A stretch of DNA of 6,300 bases from Methyloprofundus sp. (lineage in GTDB: Bacteria > Pseudomonadota > Gammaproteobacteria > Methylococcales > Methylomonadaceae). This document shows positions 1-5,725 of this stretch, piece by piece. The translations under genes were made by a program, and so were the position numbers. The stretch's first letter is position 1, and every line of letters starts with the position of its first letter. The stretch covers positions 1 through 6,300 of the forward strand of contig DAOVWV010000105.1 in NCBI GenBank assembly GCA_030636485.1, read 5' to 3'. Under the pieces are notes generated by a model, which was not told where the DNA came from, made no database searches, and was given only the letters and a program-made list of their open reading frames with translations.

Positions 1-172
1 TTTCCATTTTTCTATAATCAAAGGAGATTAATTTGCCCCCCCTCAGTTGCGTAGAAATCCTAGAAAAACGAGCATGGGTATCTAAAACCTGTACATCATC
101 CCCTTGGTTAATCAGCTCTTGTGTAATAGCTGTACCTAAAAATCCTGCCCCTCCTATAATTATGACACGCAT
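1..172 (-). CDS. NAD-dependent epimerase/dehydratase (extended SDR), N-terminal part, runs off window
   Basis: This is a partial gene whose first 57 codons are visible; it stays open to the window edge. The product starts MRVIIIGGAGFLG, a beta strand followed by the glycine-rich GGxGFLG loop (residues 7-13) that binds the NAD(P) pyrophosphate in extended short-chain dehydrogenases. An acidic residue ends the second strand (VQVLD, Asp31), as expected for adenine-ribose binding, and FDYR near residues 51-54 resembles the conserved Asp after the third strand. The family acts on nucleotide sugars in the cytoplasm (4-epimerases, 4,6-dehydratases, reductases). The catalytic Tyr-x3-Lys lies outside the window, so the substrate cannot be named. 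The ATG at 172 is chosen because the Rossmann strand starts directly after it. It lies inside the 3' end of the glycosyltransferase gene (13-base overlap), which suggests translational coupling. Only a weak purine stretch (AGAG) precedes it. Codons 44-46 contain a G7 run. Confidence 0.88.
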   Translation of the reverse strand, partial: MRVIIIGGAGFLGTAITQELINQGDDVQVLDTHARFSRISTQLRGGKLISFDYRKME

Positions 173-3100
173 AAACTTGGCTCTATTTTCCGGCATACTA
201 AAAGGTTATTCCAATCAAAATGAATAACCGCGCTACTATATCTTACATCTTCAAAATATGAGAAATTGTAATCTTTCATTATTTCTTTCAGGTATTCTTT
301 AGATAATTTATTTTTTGTTTGATCATTAGTCTGACGAATTAAAAGTATGCCCTCTTCCGACAAAAGCCTGTCAATTTCTCCAATAACTACATAATCAGTA
401 TCACTACCATCAAATATTTGATTTAGATAAATAAGCTTTACAGAGCCATCATTAAAGTCCAAACACCCAATATCTTTAAGTTCTTTAATAAAATCAAAAC
501 CATCAAACATCATTCCCTGAAATTGTTCCTTCCAAAAACCTCCCATTGCAGAACGAACATTAATTCCAACAGCAGGGAGTCGTCGATAAGTCAATGTTGA
601 GCTAGCTAAAAAGTGAAATAGCGAACGATCTTCTGGAGCCGATGTACATTGTGGGCAAATTTTTGACTCTAAAAAAACTTTCCCCATCCAATGGCAAATA
701 TTACAGCGACAAACCTTCCTTTGCGCAATTAAATCGAGATTCGGCAAGTCTTCAAGCCTAGGTGGGTGCGTAGCATAGATACTCTCATCAATCCTAGAAA
801 ACAATCCTGGACGCGATTTATTAAAAAGTGCTAATAAGTTCGGAGCCGCCCCCAACCTCCAACCACAACTTTCTACATAATAACTATACTCAACATCAGT
901 ATAGTTATGTGGTACTGCATCACTAAACCCACCAATTTCTTCATACATTTTTCGTCTAATAACAAAAAATCCTCCCTGTATATGACCAAATCGACGTTTT
1001 TGGTTTTCTGCTGCAAAATTTTTATTGCGAAATTTAGGAAATTCAGGAATAGCATCAGGGTACTGGTACCCGTATAGATAATCCGGTGCATACCCAATAG
1101 AGCCAGCCAAACCTACATCCTGATTCTCTTGCATGTAATTTATCAGGGACTTTTCCCAGCCGTAGTTTAGAACAAAACCCTCTTTACCACATACATATAC
1201 GGCATAATCAGACCAGCTATGCTGCATACAAATATTTGTCCCAGGCCCCACCAATGCATTATCCCGATTCAATATAACTGTAACACTATCATTCTCTGCA
1301 TAAATACGGCAAAGGTTTGCCATCCCATTCCTATCACTACCATTATCACAAATAATAAGATGAAATGGCAGGCTAGTATATTTAAATATCCTACGTACCA
1401 CTTCCGATAACTCAGGAATGTTGTTCCAGCTCACTATTATAATATCAACGGTTTTCTGCTCCCAAACCCGCGTTAACCCAAGCATTAGCTTACTGACATC
1501 ATAATCTTTTTTAATTACTTTAGCTGCATCCTCTATGACTGCTTCAACATGTGTATCAGGAAGCGCATAGTAATATTCAATAACCTCCGCAATGGATTCT
1601 GGTGTAGGTTTACAAACAAAACCAGTTACATTATGCTGAACCAGGTTAGGGATACCAGAAATATCCGTTGTTAAGACAGGAATGCCACTGGCCATGGCTT
1701 CCATCAAAACAGTGGGTATTCCATCCATATCCCCATCTACTGCTCTTACAGAAGGGCAGGCAAACAGGTCACTTTGATTAAAAATATGTATCATTTCATC
1801 GCGGCCTTTTACAGGCCCATGTATATATACATTTTTCAACTGGGCTTCTGCAATGATTGATTTATAACTATCCTCTAAATCACCGTAGCCATAAATATGT
1901 ATATGAATACCCGAATTGGCTAAACGCTTCCCCGCCTGAATTAAATATTCCAGACCTTTTTTTTCCGTAAACCTGTGTATCGCACAAACACTCTTAAATG
2001 GTCTTGCTGCTCTTTGGGCTTGCCAGGCTTGAACATATAAACTTGCATCGATTCCATTTGGATTAATACAAATTTTCCTGGCTAATACGCCTCTCTCTTC
2101 TACATAGTCACGATGAAAGTGCGCTGGAACAAATAATTTTTGACAAAAATCCGATTGAGTAATTTCTCCTATCTTATTTTTTTTATCATTAGCGTAACGG
2201 AAAATATCCTGTGCATGCGCAATAAAAGTGAAATTAACTTCGGCTATTTCACATGCAGGCCAAACCATATCCGTTACTGTCGGATAGGTAAAGTGTGAAT
2301 GCACAACATCCCGTTTAGTTTCCGTAAGGCGCATTGCCAAAGCTTCCGGACTATCAACTCGCTCCCACTCAATTATAAAATCGGGTGTAAAATCTTTATA
2401 GGGAGATTGCCGACAAAAAACACAGACATCGTACCCTTGCTGAACCAGCATTCTTAATTCATTTAAAACGAATGTTTCCGAAGGAACTGGAAAGTGCCAT
2501 AGAAAATAGGCAATCTTAGGCCTGCCACCTAAAGGAGAAGCTTTGCTTATGTTACGCGCAGGCAAAATTAACTGTTTTTTTGCTCTATTAAAAATATCAT
2601 TATATGCATATTTCATTTTCTCAGCGTAATGCGCTTTGGCATAAATTTCAACTGCACGTTTGCGCCCATGTTCCCCCATAGCCACAAGCAAGGATGGATT
2701 TAAACACATTTCTTTTAACTGGGAAGTGGTCGCTGCAATATCTCGAAAAGGTACTATAAATCCATTTTTTCCATTTTCTACTAGCTCCGGCAACGCCCCC
2801 CAGTCATAGACCAAAACCGCTCTTCTTGCTGCCATTGCCTCTAAAATTGTGCGTCCAAAAGACTCCTGAAAATTAGAAAGACTGAGTACTATGTTAACTT
2901 CAGCAATTGCGTTCAATGGGTTTTCATAATACCCAGCAAAAACTACGTTTGACGGAATATCGCCCGCTACTTGTTTTTGCTTTAGTAAATCGGTGTGCTC
3001 ATTGACTGAACCGATTAAATAAAATTTTACTTCTGGAATCTCGTTATATAGCAATGTCGCTATCTCAATAAAATCAAAAATTCCTTTTTTTGGTAAATTA

Positions 3101-5316
3101 CTGCTAATTAATCCAACTTTAATATTGTTAGATTCAATTTTATTAGGGATATCAAATAATTCAATATCGACAGTATTAGGAATGACCTTATACCCATGAC
3201 TCTTTTTAAAACCGTCCGCTGTGGCTTCTGAGTTTGCAATAAGATAATCTGACGATTCAATAATCTGCTCTACTATCATTTTCGCAGGCACATTTATCAA
3301 CTTTAGAAGAGATTCATCATGCAGGATAAGCTCTCTAACATGCACAACTGCGGGAATATCAAGCCTCTTAGCCGCAACTAAAGGTTCTCGCAGCATAATT
3401 GTGTTAGCATGAACTGCATTAACTTTATATTCGGCAATAATATTAGAAAAAACAGCAACAACCGAATCATTAATACTGTTATTATCCCGCCACCACCCAT
3501 ACCTGAAGACTATGAGTTTATGAGAGCGCTCAATAAGTGCATTTAAATATTGACCATTCGCTCGCGAAGGAATAGAAACAATAACATTGTATTTTAGCGT
3601 ACAAAATGCATCAAGAATATCTATGAGACTACGCTCACTGCCAAATAACTTATCCCCGGCAATATGACCACAGACCAGTATAGTAGGCATATCTTCAATA
3701 TATTCATGCACTCCTGCTTGGGAGTGCACAGGAATATTCTGTCTCACAGCAACTAACTTGGGCTTGTTTTGAGTTTTAGCCTTTAAGTCCCTGTTATTTT
3801 TATGAGGTACCGGGTTATTACTTTTACCCTGTGGATGTTTATGACCTGAAACACTCCCGGCCCCTGATTCCACAGTCATAATATCACCTAACAAGCCTGA
3901 ACTTGATGATTTATCCTTATCCAGCAGGTTACGCAAAGCATGTAACGATTTATAGGCAGTAAATAGAGGAGTTACACCATACAGCACATCATCCTGATTT
4001 TGACAGGCAACAAGTTGTTGCAAACGATGCCTATTTTTCGTATAAGAAATTTCCGTTTTAAATACATCATGAGCTATTGCTGAAACTTGTTGACAATGTG
4101 CATCATCTGTAATCAATGTTTGCAATGTATTAGCCAAATCCTTATTGCTGACTGTAATTATTCCCCCCTGCTCAGCAATATCTGCATAAACTGGGGATTC
4201 ATGGGCTAAAACGACTAGTCCCATACCTAATGCATCTGATAATTTAGCTGGTAGCTGAAACTTTGAAACGGCTGATGTTGGATCCTGTAACAATATACAA
4301 ATATCCCCTACTGCCATTACTTCAGGAATACTATCAGCTGGCTGGTTGGCAATAAAGCGATAATCAACCCCCTCAATGGCTTGCAATGCCTGCTTCAGTT
4401 TATTGTCGGAAAAATCCCCTGCTATCACAAAGATAACACCATCACACTTAAGAGTAGCAATTGCCTTGGCGGTCTTAATAAGGCCATTACCCTTATCTGG
4501 TATACCACAAAACAGAACCACCTTCTGATCTAGCGGAATAGCAAATTTCTCACGACTCCTGCGTTTAAGCTCAACTGAAGGCTGATAGCAATTTTCATCT
4601 CGCGCATGACGGATAACCCTCCCCCCATATCGTTGCTGCAATACAGAGTTAGACACCGTAACACCATCAAAGCCCTGTGCCATCCCAACGGCTAACTGTG
4701 TCCATTCGACACCATCAAGCTCTTTCAGTACAGGTAAGCTCGCATGATTTTTTAGGTAGTCCTTTATTTTTATCGGCGTATCAGCCCCCACATGAGCCAG
4801 TTCTTCGTCATCGATATCGACTAATACTTTAGCCTCCCAAATCAACCTATAAAGCAGACCAATAAAAATATTGGGCATACGCGGTTTAGATAAATGCACA
4901 ATATCATAAGGGTGCTCTATTACTAACCGGATTGCCTGATCCAGAAACTGGCTTTCATCATTGACGATAAAGCTATGAATGGAAATTGAACTACCGCGAA
5001 TCGGCTCCCATATTTTGCTACCATGTTGTGGAAAAATTGAGCCTATAATTTCAACTTCAGCAAAGGTTTCATATAATTTTGCCAAGGTATAAACACGATC
5101 TGCCGAACTATGTGATAGTGCCCAACCACACACAGCAACTCGCGGCTTCGTATCTACTACTTGCTGCGCCTTAATCTTATGCCTGGCAATTTTAATATTC
5201 TGAGCGATAGTTTTCGATAAACCAGGTGTCGCTATTAATGCTTTAATATAATGAGCTATCGCTTGGTGATAGTTTTTTTCGCGTAAAGCTTTATTGCCTT
5301 GAATTAACGGTGTCAT
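160..5316 (-). CDS. Giant multidomain glycosyltransferase: three GT-B (GT4-like) modules, one GT-A (GT2-like), zinc ribbon and methyltransferase-like tail
   Basis: The product is 1718 residues with no signal peptide or membrane segment, so it is probably cytoplasmic and assembles surface glycans from nucleotide sugars. Domains in order: TPR-like helix pair (about 4-45). GT-B 1 (57-440), with KPRMPN, a DIDDEE strand and PAKLSDALGMG; the usual EX7E is not intact. A polar, Ser/Lys-rich linker (441-542). GT-B 2 (543-912), with the sugar-nucleotide EX7E motif E818-x7-E826 (ESFGRTILEAMA). GT-B 3 (931-1285), starting IAYFLWHFPVPSETF, with NPNGID and GDMDGIPTVLMEAMA, in which Asp1198 replaces the first Glu. 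GT-A (1288-1515), with IIIVSWNN, CDNGSD, GGFFVIRR and TDVEYSYY, but no DXD. Zinc ribbon C1538xxC1541...C1554xxC1557, then a reduced SAM-methyltransferase-like tail (about 1571-1718). Most bacterial GTs are 300-400 residues and single-domain. The ATG at 5316 is the first possible start: an in-frame TAA lies five codons upstream. No clear Shine-Dalgarno is visible; the leader is AATA repeats. The gene overlaps the following SDR gene. Donors and acceptor are unknown. Confidence 0.93.
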   Translation of the reverse strand: MTPLIQGNKALREKNYHQAIAHYIKALIATPGLSKTIAQNIKIARHKIKAQQVVDTKPRVAVCGWALSHSSADRVYTLAKLYETFAEVEIIGSIFPQHGSKIWEPIRGSSISIHSFIVNDESQFLDQAIRLVIEHPYDIVHLSKPRMPNIFIGLLYRLIWEAKVLVDIDDEELAHVGADTPIKIKDYLKNHASLPVLKELDGVEWTQLAVGMAQGFDGVTVSNSVLQQRYGGRVIRHARDENCYQPSVELKRRSREKFAIPLDQKVVLFCGIPDKGNGLIKTAKAIATLKCDGVIFVIAGDFSDNKLKQALQAIEGVDYRFIANQPADSIPEVMAVGDICILLQDPTSAVSKFQLPAKLSDALGMGLVVLAHESPVYADIAEQGGIITVSNKDLANTLQTLITDDAHCQQVSAIAHDVFKTEISYTKNRHRLQQLVACQNQDDVLYGVTPLFTAYKSLHALRNLLDKDKSSSSGLLGDIMTVESGAGSVSGHKHPQGKSNNPVPHKNNRDLKAKTQNKPKLVAVRQNIPVHSQAGVHEYIEDMPTILVCGHIAGDKLFGSERSLIDILDAFCTLKYNVIVSIPSRANGQYLNALIERSHKLIVFRYGWWRDNNSINDSVVAVFSNIIAEYKVNAVHANTIMLREPLVAAKRLDIPAVVHVRELILHDESLLKLINVPAKMIVEQIIESSDYLIANSEATADGFKKSHGYKVIPNTVDIELFDIPNKIESNNIKVGLISSNLPKKGIFDFIEIATLLYNEIPEVKFYLIGSVNEHTDLLKQKQVAGDIPSNVVFAGYYENPLNAIAEVNIVLSLSNFQESFGRTILEAMAARRAVLVYDWGALPELVENGKNGFIVPFRDIAATTSQLKEMCLNPSLLVAMGEHGRKRAVEIYAKAHYAEKMKYAYNDIFNRAKKQLILPARNISKASPLGGRPKIAYFLWHFPVPSETFVLNELRMLVQQGYDVCVFCRQSPYKDFTPDFIIEWERVDSPEALAMRLTETKRDVVHSHFTYPTVTDMVWPACEIAEVNFTFIAHAQDIFRYANDKKNKIGEITQSDFCQKLFVPAHFHRDYVEERGVLARKICINPNGIDASLYVQAWQAQRAARPFKSVCAIHRFTEKKGLEYLIQAGKRLANSGIHIHIYGYGDLEDSYKSIIAEAQLKNVYIHGPVKGRDEMIHIFNQSDLFACPSVRAVDGDMDGIPTVLMEAMASGIPVLTTDISGIPNLVQHNVTGFVCKPTPESIAEVIEYYYALPDTHVEAVIEDAAKVIKKDYDVSKLMLGLTRVWEQKTVDIIIVSWNNIPELSEVVRRIFKYTSLPFHLIICDNGSDRNGMANLCRIYAENDSVTVILNRDNALVGPGTNICMQHSWSDYAVYVCGKEGFVLNYGWEKSLINYMQENQDVGLAGSIGYAPDYLYGYQYPDAIPEFPKFRNKNFAAENQKRRFGHIQGGFFVIRRKMYEEIGGFSDAVPHNYTDVEYSYYVESCGWRLGAAPNLLALFNKSRPGLFSRIDESIYATHPPRLEDLPNLDLIAQRKVCRCNICHWMGKVFLESKICPQCTSAPEDRSLFHFLASSTLTYRRLPAVGINVRSAMGGFWKEQFQGMMFDGFDFIKELKDIGCLDFNDGSVKLIYLNQIFDGSDTDYVVIGEIDRLLSEEGILLIRQTNDQTKNKLSKEYLKEIMKDYNFSYFEDVRYSSAVIHFDWNNLLVCRKIEPSLCVS

Positions 5317-5320
5317 GTAA

Positions 5321-5337
5321 TTATTTATTTATTTATT
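5321..5337. repeat. Tetranucleotide tandem repeat (TTAT on plus, AATA on the coding strand), about 4 copies
   Basis: Seventeen bases of uninterrupted TTAT repeat lie four bases from the ATG of the giant glycosyltransferase gene. They occupy the place where a Shine-Dalgarno sequence would be expected, so the mRNA leader there is A/U-only. A copy-number change would not shift the reading frame but could alter initiation. Confidence 0.75.
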
Positions 5338-5450
5338 CAATCTAGATTTCCCTATACTATTTTAATCTTTTTAATCATCAGTGACACCAAAATACCTCGG
5401 TGCCTCTTCCTACTTTGATGTATCCACTTTAAAATCAGGGATTATTCACA

Positions 5451-5482
5451 CGCCTTATCTAAGCACTCCGTTGCTTAAGGCG
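5451..5482. repeat. Bulged stem-loop (CGCCTT/AAGGCG plus AAGCA/TGCTT)
   Basis: The outer stem CGCCTT (5451-5456) pairs with AAGGCG (5477-5482). After a four-base bulge (5457-5460), AAGCA (5461-5465) pairs with TGCTT (5472-5476), leaving a six-base loop. This gives 11 paired bases with a one-sided bulge. It lies 23 bases from the neighbouring palindrome and inside the same inverted-repeat-bounded segment. No T-run follows, so a terminator role is unlikely. Confidence 0.65.
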
Positions 5483-5505
5483 AGCTTCATGCATAAGGTT
5501 GACAG

Positions 5506-5534
5506 GCTATTGCTATTTCCGAAATAGCAATAGC
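5506..5534. repeat. Near-perfect 29-base palindrome (14-base arms)
   Basis: The arms GCTATTGCTATTTC (5506-5519) and GAAATAGCAATAGC (5521-5534) are exact reverse complements around a single C at 5520. As RNA it can form a long stem with a small loop, and a G-U pair at 5505/5535 could extend it. No U-run follows on either strand, so it is not a classic intrinsic terminator. It falls just downstream of the predicted transcription start of the large gene, and could be an mRNA 5' stabiliser, a protein-binding site or the core of a mobile repeat. Confidence 0.75.
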
Positions 5535-5545
5535 TGCTACGATCC

Positions 5546-5574
5546 ATTATAATATTTTAAGTGTCACTTGCCCA
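5546..5574 (-). promoter_or_regulatory. Candidate sigma70 promoter for the giant glycosyltransferase gene
   Basis: On the minus strand, TGGGCA (5574-5569, four of six matches to TTGACA) is separated by exactly 17 bases from a perfect TATAAT (5551-5546). Transcription would start near 5540, giving a leader of about 220 bases that begins with the 5506-5534 palindrome. The spacer contains the odd palindrome AAGTGTCACTT (plus-strand 5559-5569), which could be an operator. AT-rich DNA produces TATAAT by chance, and the same site reads TATAAT on the plus strand as well, so this is a prediction only. Confidence 0.4.
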
Positions 5575-5698
5575 CCTGAAACGGGCAGCCCTATTTACCT
5601 CATCATTCCTGCCTGCCCATAACATGAACTAAGCACTTAAACGATAATCATAAACACATACCAAGCCTGACTCAATAGACATCTTATTTTATTCTGTC

Positions 5699-5725
5699 CA
5701 GATTACTGCTCAGGCCAGTCATCTG
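5699..5725. terminator. Hairpin abutting the wecC stop codon (terminator-like, no U-run in the wecC direction)
   Basis: CAGAT (5699-5703) pairs with ATCTG (5721-5725) and, after one mismatch, ACTG (5705-5708) pairs with CAGT (5716-5719), leaving a seven-base loop. It starts at the base directly after the wecC TAA. In the wecC transcript it is followed by GACAGAAUAAAA, not a U-tract, so it is at best a weak terminator or a 3'-end protecting hairpin. On the plus strand it is followed by a T-rich stretch, but no plus-strand gene needs it. Confidence 0.3.

Larger units (their letters stand above)
5380..5568. repeat. Candidate small non-coding element with inverted ends (MITE-like or intergenic repeat)
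   Basis: The 189-base segment begins with AGTGACAC (5380-5387) and ends with its exact reverse complement GTGTCACT (5561-5568). Just inside, both ends continue, allowing a small gap, with AAAATA (5388-5393 region and its inverse near 5553-5558). The interior holds the two stem-loops and no gene. Eight-base perfect ends plus internal dyads fit a MITE or a dispersed intergenic repeat. No target-site duplication is visible at the borders, and an eight-base inverted pair may be chance, so the boundaries are tentative. Confidence 0.3.
5317..5725. other. 409-base intergenic leader without a convincing gene
   Basis: This is the gap between the wecC stop and the giant glycosyltransferase start. No reading frame on either strand has length, a ribosome site and protein-like composition together; the best is a 22-codon minus-strand frame (5625-5557) with no Shine-Dalgarno. 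The space is instead rich in dyad symmetry: a hairpin at the wecC stop, short GGGC/GCCC inversions near 5569-5591, a promoter-like pair, two strong stem-loops and a tetranucleotide repeat, each described separately. The length and content suggest that the giant gene has its own promoter and is not simply co-transcribed with wecC. No JUMPstart/ops element (GGCGGTAG core) was seen. Confidence 0.7.

Noticed and set aside
33..227. 64-codon plus-strand frame over the end of the giant gene and the start of the SDR gene
   Set aside because: It is antisense to two well-supported overlapping genes, has no recognisable motif, and its composition looks like a reverse shadow.
873..1097. 74-codon minus-strand frame inside the giant gene
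   Set aside because: It is an out-of-frame shadow of the GT-A module, which has clear family motifs in the main frame.
1219..1410. 63-codon plus-strand frame
   Set aside because: It is antisense to the GT-A module, rich in Ile/Asn/Thr/Cys from AT-rich antisense, and has no domain.
1957..1964. A8 run (coding strand) in the third GT module as a frameshift or phase-variation site
   Set aside because: It encodes EKKG, a common motif after the nucleotide-binding strand in GT4 enzymes, and the frame continues normally; AT-rich genes often contain such runs.
5499..5553. Plus-strand promoter from TTGACA (5499-5504) and TATAAT (5548-5553)
   Set aside because: The two boxes are 43 bases apart, far from the 16-18 needed, and no plus-strand gene lies downstream.
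5557..5625. 22-codon minus-strand frame (MLWAGRNDEVN...) in the intergenic gap
   Set aside because: It has no Shine-Dalgarno and is very short; it overlaps palindromic sequence and the predicted promoter. It is more likely part of a non-coding repeat than a gene.
5664..5715. GCCTGA (5665-5670) / TCAGGC (5710-5715) inverted pair as a wecC terminator
   Set aside because: The stem is six bases with a loop of about 39 bases and no T-run follows in the wecC direction; it also competes with the tighter hairpin at 5699-5725.
5317..5725. JUMPstart/ops antitermination element upstream of the polysaccharide gene
   Set aside because: No GGCGGTAG-like core was found on the minus strand of the gap.
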